Positions 6,533 to 15,475 are shown, numbered from the stretch's first letter. The stretch is DNA of 64,000 nucleotides from Clostridia bacterium (GCA_017935675.1 JAGBHE010000003.1:45002-109001); one strand, 5' to 3'. Notes: generated from the sequence alone by a model not told the origin. Numbers and translations are program-made.

Positions 6533-9147
6533 TATCTTTCACCTCCGTAATATGCGTTAAGATACATTTCCTTGATTTCACTCAGCAGCGGATAACGGGG
6601 GTTTGCACCTGTGCACTGGTCATCAAAGGCTTGCTCCGTCATTTCGTCCAGTCTGTCAAGGAAGTCCTTTTCATCTATACCATATTCCTTGATTGTCTTC
6701 TTTATTCCAACCTTAGCCTTAAGCTCATCAATCATCTTTATGAGGTTTTCAAGCTTCTCCTCATCATTTTTGCCCTTTACTCCCATAAAGTCGGCAATCT
6801 CCGCATATCTTTCAAGAGTATGAGGATGATCATACTGCGGGAAGGTTCCCATCTTTGCAGGTACTTCGGCAGCGTTAAAGCGTAAAACCTCGTCAATCAT
6901 AAGAGCGTTTGCAACACCGTGGGGCAGATGATGGAAAGCGCCAAGCTTATGAGCCATTGAATGGCATACGCCGAGGAAGGCGTTGGCAAATGCCATACCT
7001 GCCATAGTAGCTGCATTAGCCATCTTTTCTCTTGCCTTCGGGTCATTTTGACCGTTGTCGTATGCGGCGGGAAGATATTCAAAAATCATCTTTATTGCCT
7101 TGAGTGCAAGACCGTCGGTATAATCCGTTGCCATCATTGAAGCATAAGCCTCAAGAGCATGAGTAAGTGCATCTATACCGGAAGCTGCTGTCAGACTTTT
7201 CGGCGCTGTCATGTGGAAATCAGCGTCAATTACAGCCATATTCGGAAGCAGCTCGTAATCTGCAAGAGGATATTTTATACCGGAATTTTCATCGGTAATA
7301 ACGGCAAACGGAGTAACCTCACTTCCTGTTCCGGCAGAAGTCGGAATAGCGATGAAATAAGCCTTTTCACCCATTTTGGGGAAGGTGTAAACTCTCTTTC
7401 TTATATCCATGAATCTCATTGCCATATCCATGAAGTCAGCTTCGGGATGCTCATACATAACCCACATAATTTTTGCGGCATCCATTGCGCTTCCGCCGCC
7501 GAGGGCTATGATTGCATCCGGCTTAAAGGCTCTCATCTGTTCAGCACCCTTTTTGGCGCAGCCGAGAGTCGGGTCGGGAGCAACATCAAAGAATGTTGTG
7601 TGCTCTATTCCCATTTCGTCAAGCTTTTCCGTAATCGGCTTTGTATAGCCGTTTTCAAACAGGAAGGTATCTGTTACGATAAACGCACGTTTTTTGTTCA
7701 TCACCGTCTTGAGCTCATCAAGAGCAACCGGCAGACAACCCTTCTTTATATAAACCTTCTCAGGTGCTCTGAACCAAAGCATATTCTCTCTCCTTTCGGC
7801 AACCGTCTTAATGTTTAAAAGATGCTTTACTCCGATATTTTCCGAAACGGAGTTTCCGCCCCATGAGCCGCAGCCAAGTGTAAGGGAGGGAGCAAGCTTG
7901 AAATTATAAAGATCGCCGATTCCGCCGTGAGAGGACGGTGTATTTATAATAGTACGGCAGGTTTTCATGCGCTCGCCGAAGGCGGCGATTTTTTCTTTTT
8001 CGGTTACGGCGTTAAGATATACGCTTGATGTATGACCGAAGCCGCCGTCTGCAATAAGCTGATCTGCCATATCCATTGCAGCCTCAAAGGTCTTTGCCCT
8101 GTACATTGCAAGCACCGGAGAAAGCTTCTCGTGAGCAAATTCCTCCGAAATATCAACGCTTGTAACCTCGCCTATAAGAATTTTTGTTTCCTCAGGGACC
8201 TTAACACCGGCAAGAGCAGCAATCGTATGAGCCTTCTGACCGACGATTTTTGCATTTAACGCACCGTTTATGATAATTGTCTTTCTGACCTTTTCAGTTT
8301 CCTCAGGATTAAGGAAATAGCAGCCTCTGTCCTTGAATTCCTTCTTTACCTTAGCATAAATCTTATCAAGAACTATAACAGATTGCTCCGATGCACAAAT
8401 CATTCCGTTATCAAAGGTCTTTGAATGAATTATTGAGTTTACCGCAAGAACTATATCGGCAGTATCGTCAATAATTGCAGGGGTATTTCCCGCGCCGACG
8501 CCGAGTGCAGGCTTTCCGCTTGAATAAGCAGCCTTAACCATGCCCGGACCTCCCGTTGCAAGAATTATATCTGCTTCCTTCATAACCATATTTGTGAGCT
8601 CAAGGCTTGGAACATCAATCCAGTTGATTATGCCCTCCGGAGCTCCGGCAGCAACAGCGGCCTCAAGTACAATCCTTGCTGCCTCAATTGTTGACTTTTT
8701 TGCTCTCGGATGCGGACTTATGATTATGGCATTTCTTGTTTTAAGGCATATAAGAGTTTTGAATATAGCGGTTGATGTAGGATTAGTTGTAGGAATAACA
8801 GCCGCAACAACACCGATCGGCTTCGCTATTTTCTTTATTCCGTATGCACTATCCTCTTCAATTACACCGCAGGTTTTTGTATCCTTGTACTGATTGTAAA
8901 TATACTCTGCAGCATAGTGATTTTTAATTACCTTATCCTCAACAACTCCCATGCCTGTTTCTTCAACGGCCATTTTAGCAAGAGGGATTCTTGCTTTATT
9001 TGCTGCTGCGGCGGCTGCAAGGAAAATCTTATCAACCTGTTCCTGTGTGTAGCCTTCAAATTCCTTCTGGGCCTTTCTGAGGCTTGCCAGAGCTTTTTCA
9101 AGGCTTTCAATGCTGTCTACGATTTCATAATTCTTTTCCATATCCAT
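6532..9147 (-). CDS. adhE: Bifunctional acetaldehyde-CoA/alcohol dehydrogenase AdhE
   Basis: 871 residues, the normal AdhE length. The N-terminal aldehyde dehydrogenase half carries the catalytic Cys in NGMICASEQS. The C-terminal iron-dependent alcohol dehydrogenase half has the nucleotide motif GGGSAMDAAK and metal-ligand His residues in DALTHALE and CHSMAHKLGAFHHLPHG. It converts acetyl-CoA to ethanol using two NADH, regenerating NAD+ in fermentation. The start at 9147 puts AAAGG seven bases upstream; ATG codons at 9153 and 9141 are alternatives. The gene lies downstream of rex, whose product represses adhE-type genes in many Firmicutes, though no Rex box was found in the short gap. Confidence 0.95.
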   Translation of the reverse strand: MDMEKNYEIVDSIESLEKALASLRKAQKEFEGYTQEQVDKIFLAAAAAANKARIPLAKMAVEETGMGVVEDKVIKNHYAAEYIYNQYKDTKTCGVIEEDSAYGIKKIAKPIGVVAAVIPTTNPTSTAIFKTLICLKTRNAIIISPHPRAKKSTIEAARIVLEAAVAAGAPEGIINWIDVPSLELTNMVMKEADIILATGGPGMVKAAYSSGKPALGVGAGNTPAIIDDTADIVLAVNSIIHSKTFDNGMICASEQSVIVLDKIYAKVKKEFKDRGCYFLNPEETEKVRKTIIINGALNAKIVGQKAHTIAALAGVKVPEETKILIGEVTSVDISEEFAHEKLSPVLAMYRAKTFEAAMDMADQLIADGGFGHTSSVYLNAVTEKEKIAAFGERMKTCRTIINTPSSHGGIGDLYNFKLAPSLTLGCGSWGGNSVSENIGVKHLLNIKTVAERRENMLWFRAPEKVYIKKGCLPVALDELKTVMNKKRAFIVTDTFLFENGYTKPITEKLDEMGIEHTTFFDVAPDPTLGCAKKGAEQMRAFKPDAIIALGGGSAMDAAKIMWVMYEHPEADFMDMAMRFMDIRKRVYTFPKMGEKAYFIAIPTSAGTGSEVTPFAVITDENSGIKYPLADYELLPNMAVIDADFHMTAPKSLTAASGIDALTHALEAYASMMATDYTDGLALKAIKMIFEYLPAAYDNGQNDPKAREKMANAATMAGMAFANAFLGVCHSMAHKLGAFHHLPHGVANALMIDEVLRFNAAEVPAKMGTFPQYDHPHTLERYAEIADFMGVKGKNDEEKLENLIKMIDELKAKVGIKKTIKEYGIDEKDFLDRLDEMTEQAFDDQCTGANPRYPLLSEIKEMYLNAYYGGER

Positions 9148-9244
9148 TACCATACCTTTCAGGCTCGTATACTTCAATTTTTACGGATATCCGGCAGAGC
9201 CGCTCCGGATTTCCCTGCCGCCGGCAAAGCCGGAGACAATAAAT

Positions 9245-9310
9245 TTTAAAGCGGAGCAACACCTTGATTTGCTTGCAAGTTTCAAGTGCTGCAAACGCTT
9301 AGTTATATAT
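9245..9310. repeat. Short partial copy of the dispersed repeat
   Basis: The left end (TTAAAGCGGAGCAACA, then TTTGCTTGCAAG) and right end (ACGCTTAGTTATA) resemble the outer parts of copies at 5060 and 5589. The interior hairpins are missing, as in an internally deleted copy. It lies between rex and adhE. Confidence 0.5.
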
Positions 9311-9324
9311 CAAGACTGATAAAA

Positions 9325-9939
9325 TCAGTCTGAATTGTCATGCAGTCTTTTGCTTAAATGCCTTGACAATATCGCTAAAGACGTTGACATGTTTTCCTGC
9401 TGAACTATAATGTCCGCAGGCACATTAAGATGTATCGGGGCAAAATTCCATACAGCAAGAATACCGCAGGAAATCAGCCTGTCGCATATCTCCTGGGCAC
9501 AGTATGCAGGAGTTGTAATAATAGCAATCCTGATCTTGAGCCTTTTGCAGAGATTTTCAAGGCGGTCAATATGAAATACCTTTTTCTCATCAACAACAAG
9601 CGGATTGCTGTCAAAGCCGGCAACTATATTCAAGCCGTATTCTTTAAATCCCTCATATTTCATAAGCGCACCGCCGAGATTTCCGACGCCCACAAGCACA
9701 GCATCATTTGCATCATTGTAGCCGAGAGCGTTTTCAATATCTCTGACAAGCTCCGTCTTCACATACCCAACCTTTGGCCTGCCTGCGGTGCTTATCTGGG
9801 CAAGATCCTTCCGCACCTGAACATGGTTAAGACCGAGACTGGCGGCAATTGAGGTTGCCGAAATATGCACGGTATCAGCAGGAAGCGCTTTTAAACAATT
9901 CAGATATTGAGGAAGTCTTTCAAGTGTCTGTTTTGTCAA
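9325..9939 (-). CDS. rex: Redox-sensing transcriptional repressor Rex
   Basis: 204 residues, typical for Rex. An N-terminal winged helix (about 1-75; LGLNHVQVRKDLAQI is the recognition part) is followed by a Rossmann domain starting VLVGVGNLGGAL (GxGxxG, near 90). A C-terminal helix would swap between subunits. Rex binds operators when NADH is low and leaves them when NADH/NAD+ rises, releasing fermentation genes such as adhE. Here it heads the minus-strand run ending in the hydrogenases, so it may control the whole cluster. It is read from a clear promoter at 9987-10015. Confidence 0.93.
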   Translation of the reverse strand: MTKQTLERLPQYLNCLKALPADTVHISATSIAASLGLNHVQVRKDLAQISTAGRPKVGYVKTELVRDIENALGYNDANDAVLVGVGNLGGALMKYEGFKEYGLNIVAGFDSNPLVVDEKKVFHIDRLENLCKRLKIRIAIITTPAYCAQEICDRLISCGILAVWNFAPIHLNVPADIIVQQENMSTSLAILSRHLSKRLHDNSD

Positions 9940-9986
9940 ATAAATCCCTCCCTGTCTGTTTAATGTTTTGCCTCTTTACATGTTAT

Positions 9987-10015
9987 ACTATACCATACTT
10001 TTTTGTATATGTCAA
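9987..10015 (-). promoter_or_regulatory. rex promoter
   Basis: On the minus strand: TTGACA (complement of 10010-10015), a 17-bp spacer and TATAGT (complement of 9987-9992), about 48 bp before the rex start. Confidence 0.8.
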
Positions 10016-10023
10016 GATACAAA

Positions 10024-10059
10024 AATGTTATATCGATATTCCAATATCAATATAACATT
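10024..10059. promoter_or_regulatory. 36-bp near-perfect palindrome, candidate operator
   Basis: Arms AATGTTATATCGATATT (10024-10040) and AATATCAATATAACATT (10043-10059) differ at one position. It sits just upstream of the rex -35 and about 95 bp before the serine hydrolase promoter, so a regulator bound here could affect both genes. It does not match the usual Rex box and lacks a terminator T-run. Confidence 0.5.
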
Positions 10060-10152
10060 ATCTATTAAACATAAAAGTGCACAGATTTGTATTCTCAGAA
10101 TTAGACACTGTGACTAATATTTTTTGGTGACAAAAAAATTTTTTTTTATAGC

Positions 10153-10181
10153 TTGAAACAAAAAAATATCTGTGGTATTAT
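10153..10181 (+). promoter_or_regulatory. Serine hydrolase promoter
   Basis: TTGAAA (10153-10158), a 17-bp spacer and TATTAT (10176-10181). It shows that upstream in-frame start codons are not used and that the TTG at 10201 is the real start. Confidence 0.75.
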
Positions 10182-10200
10182 AGCCGTTGAGGTGATAAAG

Positions 10201-11376
10201 TTGGATTTTACATATTTAAAGGATTTTATGGACAAAATGGCAGCGGAGAGAACCCCCGGCTGCGCAATAAGTGTTTTCAAGGAAGGCAGAGAGGTTTTCC
10301 GGTATGCCTCCGGTTATTCCTCGCTTGAAAAAAAGACACCGATGACGGGTGATGAATTTCTCAATATTTATTCTTGCTCAAAGGTCACAACCGTAACCGC
10401 GGCTTTGCAGCTTCTGGAAAAGGGTGTGTTTCTTCTTACCGATCCGCTTTACGAATACATTCCCGAGTTTCGTGACATGTACATAAAGGATGATGAGGGG
10501 AATATTATTAAAGCAAAAAAACCTATAACCATACGCAATCTTTTTACAATGACGGCAGGTTTTACATACGATTTTAACTCTGAGGCTTTTAAAAAGGCAA
10601 GAGAGCTTACAGGCGGGAGAATGGAAACAACAGAGGTAATAAAATGCCTTGCGTCAGACCCGCTTTCATTTGAACCCGGCACGCAATGGCAGTACAGCCT
10701 GTGCCATGACGTTCTTGCCGGTCTTGTCAGTGCAATTACAGGCATGCCCTTCAGAGACTATGTGCGTAAAAACATTTTTGAACCTCTTGGTATGACAAGG
10801 TCTTTTTATCATAATGATTCCGTCAGGGAAAAAATGGCTGAGCAATACATTTTTGTGCCGGAGGGTCAGACTACCGATATGGATATTGTCGAGGCTCAGA
10901 AATGCGGGAACGCATCTGACGGCACGTTTATAAACTGCGGTAAGGACGTATCCCACGTTATAGGTCCCGAATATGACAGCGGAGGAGCCGGAATAACCAC
11001 AGTCACAGACGATTATGCAAAGCTTACCGCAGCCCTTGCAGACATGGGTCTCGGTCTGACCGGAGAACGCATTCTTGCTCCCGGCACCGTTGAGCTTATG
11101 AGGACAAATCAGCTTAATGATAAACAGCTGAAAAGTATGACATGGCAGCAGCTCAGAGGCTACGGCTACGGTCTCGGCGTCCGCACACTTATGGACAAAG
11201 CAAAAAGCGGCTCAACAGGCTCAGTCGGAGAATTCGGCTGGGGAGGAGCTGCGGGAGCCACTGTTCTTATTGACCCTTCACTGAGGCTCGGCGTATTCTT
11301 TACTCAGCATGCATTAAATCCGAGAGAAGAATATTATCAGCCGAGACTTCGGAATGTAATTTATGCATGCATATGA
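10201..11376 (+). CDS. Beta-lactamase-family serine hydrolase (class C/EstB type)
   Basis: 391 residues starting at TTG 10201, eight bases after GAGGTG. An upstream in-frame TTG at 10153 lies inside the promoter and is rejected. The nucleophile motif SxxK is SCSK (near residue 59). A Tyr motif YSLC (near 160) takes the place of YxN, and a C-terminal Gly-rich GWGGAAG fits the third motif. There is no signal peptide, so it is probably a cytoplasmic esterase, peptidase or D-amino-acid hydrolase rather than an antibiotic-inactivating enzyme. It is monocistronic and divergent from rex. Confidence 0.85.
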   Translation: MDFTYLKDFMDKMAAERTPGCAISVFKEGREVFRYASGYSSLEKKTPMTGDEFLNIYSCSKVTTVTAALQLLEKGVFLLTDPLYEYIPEFRDMYIKDDEGNIIKAKKPITIRNLFTMTAGFTYDFNSEAFKKARELTGGRMETTEVIKCLASDPLSFEPGTQWQYSLCHDVLAGLVSAITGMPFRDYVRKNIFEPLGMTRSFYHNDSVREKMAEQYIFVPEGQTTDMDIVEAQKCGNASDGTFINCGKDVSHVIGPEYDSGGAGITTVTDDYAKLTAALADMGLGLTGERILAPGTVELMRTNQLNDKQLKSMTWQQLRGYGYGLGVRTLMDKAKSGSTGSVGEFGWGGAAGATVLIDPSLRLGVFFTQHALNPREEYYQPRLRNVIYACI

Positions 11377-11466
11377 AATTATTTTTTATCGGAAAATTTA
11401 TGCACACTTTTAAAACTGTTTCATAATATATATCAAACAAACAATTCATCACCGGAGGTGATACAT

Positions 11467-11652
11467 ATGGCATGCTGCAAGAAGTTTCACGGCATAGACA
11501 TTTCCCTGCTCACCTGCAAGGTGTTCGGTATACTGACATTCTCCTTCTGCCTCGGAACGGTAGTCGGTATGTTTATGCCGATTGCATTGGTTGCGGTAAT
11601 TGAAACCATACTGCTTGTGCTGCTGGCATATTTTTGCCTGTTCAGATGGTAA
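11467..11652 (+). CDS. Small hydrophobic membrane protein
   Basis: 61 residues from ATG 11467, after CCGGAGGTGATACAT. A Cys pair near the N-terminus (ACCKKFHG) precedes two predicted membrane helices (about 16-36 and 38-58), the second ending FCLFRW. No family is recognised. The strong ribosome binding site and position just before spoVM suggest a real gene, perhaps expressed in sporulation or at the envelope. Confidence 0.6.
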   Translation: MACCKKFHGIDISLLTCKVFGILTFSFCLGTVVGMFMPIALVAVIETILLVLLAYFCLFRW

Positions 11653-11841
11653 AAATGGGTAATTGTAAAACCAAAGGTTTTACAATTACAATGAAAAATG
11701 CAAAATTTAGAATGCAAAATTGTGGTTGAAAAACTGCGTTTTTCTTAAATAAAGGAAATGCGCAAGAACATTTACAAAATTCCGAATTATGCATTTTGCA
11801 ATTGCCTACAGGTGGTAAAAAATATGAAAGGATATGGTATT

Positions 11842-11910
11842 ATGAAAATCATGGTTTTTAAGCTTCCGAAAGCGTTGTCTGGAATTGTAAAGAGCATTTT
11901 CAGAATGTAG
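11842..11910 (+). CDS. spoVM: Stage V sporulation protein SpoVM
   Basis: A 22-residue amphipathic peptide starting MKIMVFKLPKALSGIVKSIF. The KLPK...GIV core and length match SpoVM, which in Bacillus recognises the positive curvature of the forespore membrane and anchors SpoIVA so the spore coat can assemble. ATG 11842 has AAAGGA nine bases upstream. An in-frame ATG at 11824 with AGGTGG would add six residues but is less like the family. A strong terminator follows directly. It implies an endospore former. Confidence 0.85.
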   Translation: MKIMVFKLPKALSGIVKSIFRM

Positions 11911-11913
11911 GCG

Positions 11914-11961
11914 AAAAAACGAGCGGTCTTTGGAATCATCTCCAAAGACCGCTCGTTTTTT
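11914..11961. terminator. Bidirectional terminator between spoVM and yycI
   Basis: A 21-bp perfect stem (11914-11934 with 11941-11961) around a 6-nt loop, with A6 on the left and T6 on the right. It can stop transcription from both the plus-strand spoVM and the minus-strand wal operon, whose last codons overlap it. Confidence 0.9.
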
Positions 11962-12727
11962 ATTCCACATAATATGTGCTTCCGTCAGAGGTGTGTATTT
12001 CCCAAGCCGCCCTCAGGAACTCATTTTTAACCTTGTAGCCCAGAGTCATTCCGGTAATCTCAGTGCCGTTTGCGGTATCTGCAAGGGCAAGCTCTGCCAG
12101 AGCCGAGCACGGTGACTGAGGTAATATGGAATTCTCGCCTCCGTAAAATTTCATGGGCACCGTTTCAATTTTATATTCGGAGCCTGATACCGTAAATTTT
12201 ATACGCGCATCAAATACGCTTCTGCCCTTGAATTCCGGAACAAAGGTAATCTGCCAGCCGCCGTCCTTTTCATAAACATGAGCCGACATATCGCCCTCCG
12301 AAAGCCCGAAGCTGTCCAGCAGCTTCTTTGTACGTCCTGCAGCGTTATCCGGAGTAAGTCCATCAAGCTCCGCACTGTTTCCTTCTATTATAATAGAGGA
12401 ATCCCTGAAGGTGAGGGTTATTCCGTTAGCCGAATACGTATTGCCCACCGGGCTTTCCGCATCATTTCCGAGAATGCTTTGCACAAATGCTTCCCTGTCG
12501 GCCGCCGGATAGTTTACACGCGCACCGGCTATCGCGCGAGCTTTCTTTCTGAGCAGCTCTCCGGGCACGGTTATATTGTTTTTTTCAAGCAAAAGCTCTG
12601 TCTGCTGAAGCTCAACCTTCGTTATGCCCACATGGCGCAGCGGATAATACGTCCATACGAACATTATAATCCACAGCAGCAATATAAACACCGACAAGGT
12701 TATGCTTGTTCTTTTAAAAAGCTTCAT
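11960..12727 (-). CDS. YycI-like regulator of the WalRK system
   Basis: 255 residues with one N-terminal membrane helix (about 8-28) and an extracytoplasmic domain. Its place directly after the WalK-like kinase, one base from that stop codon, and its layout fit YycI, which holds WalK inactive through membrane and periplasmic contacts. No separate YycH gene is present between walK and this one. The identity rests more on context than on sequence motifs. Confidence 0.7.
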   Translation of the reverse strand: MKLFKRTSITLSVFILLLWIIMFVWTYYPLRHVGITKVELQQTELLLEKNNITVPGELLRKKARAIAGARVNYPAADREAFVQSILGNDAESPVGNTYSANGITLTFRDSSIIIEGNSAELDGLTPDNAAGRTKKLLDSFGLSEGDMSAHVYEKDGGWQITFVPEFKGRSVFDARIKFTVSGSEYKIETVPMKFYGGENSILPQSPCSALAELALADTANGTEITGMTLGYKVKNEFLRAAWEIHTSDGSTYYVE

Positions 12728-12728
12728 T

Positions 12729-14555
12729 TCAGCTTGCGGCTACGGGTATGGTTATGCTTACCTCCGTACCCTTGCCTGCCTCACTTGTAATTTTTATTTT
12801 TCCCTTAAACGCGGTTTCAATAGTCTGCTTCGCGATAGCAAGACCCAGACCCGTACCTCCCGTATCACGGGAACGCGCTTTATCAACCCGGTAAAACCTG
12901 TCGTAGATATGAGGCAGGTTTTCCTCCGGAATACCGATACCGTTATCGGCAACCTTAATGCATATATCGTTGTAAACCTTACTGGAATATATATCGATTC
13001 GTCCGCCCTCCTGAGTGTACTTGACAGCGTTTCCGACTATGTTTATAATAACACGCTCAAGAGCGTCGGGATCTCCGACAATCAGAGGAACATCGTTTAT
13101 TGGGCTGTAGCAAAGGGTCTGATCCTTTTTCTTAGCAGAAAAGCGCAGTCTTTCCGTAACAGCTTCAATCAGACTCCGCACGTCAATTTCCTCCGGAATC
13201 TTATATGAATTTTGTTTATTGTCAAGAGAGGAAAGAGTCAGCAGATCACTTATAAGCCTTGCCATTCTGTCCGCTTCTGCGGCAATAACCCCGAGAAATC
13301 TTGTCATGAACTCTCCGCTTGCCCCGGCGCTGTCAAGCAGGGTTTCGGCGTAGGATTTGATTGTGGTTATGGGCGTCCGCAGCTCATGGGACACATCAGC
13401 CACAAATACGCGGCGTGACTGTTCAAGCTTCTCCTGCTTTGTAATATCATGAAGAACCACGACAATACCTGCAGTTTTATTATTAAGACTGAAAGTTTTA
13501 AAATTCATCACAACAGATCTTTCCTTATCTATTGTAATGCTTCTTTCGATATCACCCTCAGGCTTCATATACAAAAGATCGCCGATTGTTATATTTGCAT
13601 TTATCTCCTTAAAAAAGCTGTCAAACTGAATATCGTCAAGATAGTTTCTGCCGAGGAGCCTTTTTGCTTCGCTGTTGCAATGAATAAGCCTGCCCTCGGT
13701 ATTAAAAGCCAAAAGTCCGTCGGTCATGGCTTGAAGAATTGTTTCAAGCTTTGTTTTTTCGTTCTTAACCTCGGTATTTGTAGCATCAATGTTATGTGCC
13801 ATATGCATCAATGATTCAGACAGCTCGGAAAGCTCATCGCTTCCGGCAATATCTGTTTTTGCACTGAGATTTCCATCTGCAAGCTGCTTTGCCCATTCAT
13901 TCATCCGCTTAAGGGGCACTGTAACCGAGCCTGCAAGATATCCTCCCGCAACAACAGAAAGAATTACGGCTAAAACAAGACACCGGAGGTAAAGAAAAAG
14001 TATATCCTTTACACCGTTAAACAGCTTGTCTCCCGTATCTTTTATATACACTATGCTTTCGCCGCTATTGAGCGCAAGCGCATAATCACTGTACTTTTGC
14101 ACAAGGGAGGTAGAAATGCCTATATTCCCGTTAGCAGCCGCCATAACAGCCGCGGTTTTCTCAACTCCCTCATCAAGCACCCATGCGCTCGTGCAGTATA
14201 TCGGTGTGCCGGAGGCGTCAAGAATACACATAAACCGCGACGAATTTATCCCAAGCTCGCCCGAATGAGCCCATACGGCATCATATATTTTCTTTGTATT
14301 GTCCGACTCAACCGTACTTATGGTCATATCCGTGCTGTCAGCGCTTTCAACAGTATAGTCAACAGCCTCCGCCATAGCCGACAGCCCTCTGATAAAGTCT
14401 TCGGTAAAAATAGTGTTTACGGTGTTTTCAAAATCCTGCTTTTCACCGTAAATCATGGAAGCGATATGCAAAAAGCATACAACCGACATTATGGCGGTTA
14501 TGCACAAAGCGAACATTATTGCAAGCTTCCATTTTATGCTTTTAAAATTTTTCAA
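12729..14555 (-). CDS. walK: WalK-like essential sensor histidine kinase
   Basis: 608 residues. Membrane helix about 11-34, extracytoplasmic sensor of roughly 140 residues, second helix near 180-205, HAMP (to about 255), PAS (about 265-365) and HisKA with the phospho-acceptor in VSHELRTPITT. The ATPase has N box NIVGNAVKYT, G1 DNGIGIP, F box DRFYRVD and G2 GGTGLGLAIAK. It should autophosphorylate and feed the response regulator encoded three bases upstream, controlling cell-wall hydrolases in step with growth. The TM-sensor-TM-HAMP-PAS order matches WalK/VicK. Confidence 0.88.
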   Translation of the reverse strand: MKNFKSIKWKLAIMFALCITAIMSVVCFLHIASMIYGEKQDFENTVNTIFTEDFIRGLSAMAEAVDYTVESADSTDMTISTVESDNTKKIYDAVWAHSGELGINSSRFMCILDASGTPIYCTSAWVLDEGVEKTAAVMAAANGNIGISTSLVQKYSDYALALNSGESIVYIKDTGDKLFNGVKDILFLYLRCLVLAVILSVVAGGYLAGSVTVPLKRMNEWAKQLADGNLSAKTDIAGSDELSELSESLMHMAHNIDATNTEVKNEKTKLETILQAMTDGLLAFNTEGRLIHCNSEAKRLLGRNYLDDIQFDSFFKEINANITIGDLLYMKPEGDIERSITIDKERSVVMNFKTFSLNNKTAGIVVVLHDITKQEKLEQSRRVFVADVSHELRTPITTIKSYAETLLDSAGASGEFMTRFLGVIAAEADRMARLISDLLTLSSLDNKQNSYKIPEEIDVRSLIEAVTERLRFSAKKKDQTLCYSPINDVPLIVGDPDALERVIINIVGNAVKYTQEGGRIDIYSSKVYNDICIKVADNGIGIPEENLPHIYDRFYRVDKARSRDTGGTGLGLAIAKQTIETAFKGKIKITSEAGKGTEVSITIPVAAS

Positions 14556-14558
14556 AGC

Positions 14559-15275
14559 TTATCCCTCTATTTTATTGAAATAATAGCCTATTCCGCGCTT
14601 TGTAATAATGTACTTCGGCACACTGGGATCGTCTTCGATTTTCTCACGCAAACGCCTTACCGTAACATCAACCGTTCGCACATCACCGTAATATTCATAG
14701 CCCCAGACATTTTCAAGGAGCTTTTCACGGGAGAAAATTTTATCCGGCTGAGTTGCAAGAAACTTCAAAAGCTCAAATTCACGGAGAGTAATATCTATCA
14801 CCTTTCCGTTTTTAACAGCCTCATATCTTTCAGCGTTAATCATAAGATCTCCGGACTGGATTATATTTGCGGGCTGACCTTTCTGACCGGGGTCAGGCTC
14901 CTGCTGTGCCGTTACTCTGCGAAGATTTGCCTTTACACGTGCAGTCAGCTCTCTTATTGAAAATGGCTTCGTCATGTAATCATCCGCACCGAGTTCAAGC
15001 CCCAGCACCTTATCAAGCTCCTCTTCACGGGCAGTAAGCATTATAATCGGAACCTGAGAATGCTCCTCCCTTATTTTTCTGCAAACCTCATAACCATCCA
15101 TCTGCGGCAGCATAACATCAAGCAGAATAAGGTTCGGCTCTCCGGTAAGAGCAAGCTCAAGACCTGTAGCACCGTCATAAGCCTCAAGCGTCTCATAGCC
15201 TTCTTTTTTTAAATTGAATTTCAGGATATCGACTATATGCTGTTCATCTTCGATGATCAGGATTTTTCTTGCCAT
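14559..15275 (-). CDS. walR: WalR-like OmpR-family response regulator
   Basis: 238 residues from the ATG that gives MARKILIIEDE; an in-frame start further upstream (15356) is too close to the promoter and lacks a binding site. The receiver domain has the acidic pair ED (near 9-10), phospho-acceptor in LILLDVMLP, Thr in MLTA and Lys in TKPFS. A winged-helix DNA-binding domain follows (about 135-235; VWGYEYYGDVRTVDVTVRRLREK). It is the first gene of the walR-walK-yycI operon and probably regulates autolysin genes. Confidence 0.9.
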   Translation of the reverse strand: MARKILIIEDEQHIVDILKFNLKKEGYETLEAYDGATGLELALTGEPNLILLDVMLPQMDGYEVCRKIREEHSQVPIIMLTAREEELDKVLGLELGADDYMTKPFSIRELTARVKANLRRVTAQQEPDPGQKGQPANIIQSGDLMINAERYEAVKNGKVIDITLREFELLKFLATQPDKIFSREKLLENVWGYEYYGDVRTVDVTVRRLREKIEDDPSVPKYIITKRGIGYYFNKIEG

Positions 15276-15369
15276 TAATATCAATTCCTTTCGGTATAAA
15301 TAATTCGGACTGCCGCTGCTTGTCCTCCGTAAGCTTCGTAAGAAAGCAGGACACATAATCTCATTTTCT

Positions 15370-15398
15370 ATTTTACCAGAAAGCTACAAGAATTTCAA
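15370..15398 (-). promoter_or_regulatory. wal operon promoter
   Basis: On the minus strand: TTGAAA (complement of 15393-15398), a 17-bp spacer and TAAAAT (complement of 15370-15375), about 95 bp before the walR ATG at 15275. Confidence 0.65.
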
Positions 15399-15475
15399 GA
15401 GTATTTTACAAAAATATTATATTTTTTTATCAATTTCGTAAGTATTTATAAAAACATAATACTCAAAACCATGTA

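Noticed and set aside
9178..9324. Rex box upstream of adhE
   Set aside because: No TTGTTA...TAACAA-type palindrome is visible in this gap or upstream of rex, so direct Rex control is only inferred from gene order.
10153..10200. Longer serine hydrolase from TTG 10153
   Set aside because: That codon is the -35 hexamer of the promoter; the start at 10201 has the proper binding site.
12278..14960. Several 100-280-codon plus-strand frames across walK/walR
   Set aside because: They are antisense shadows of the well-supported minus-strand wal genes.
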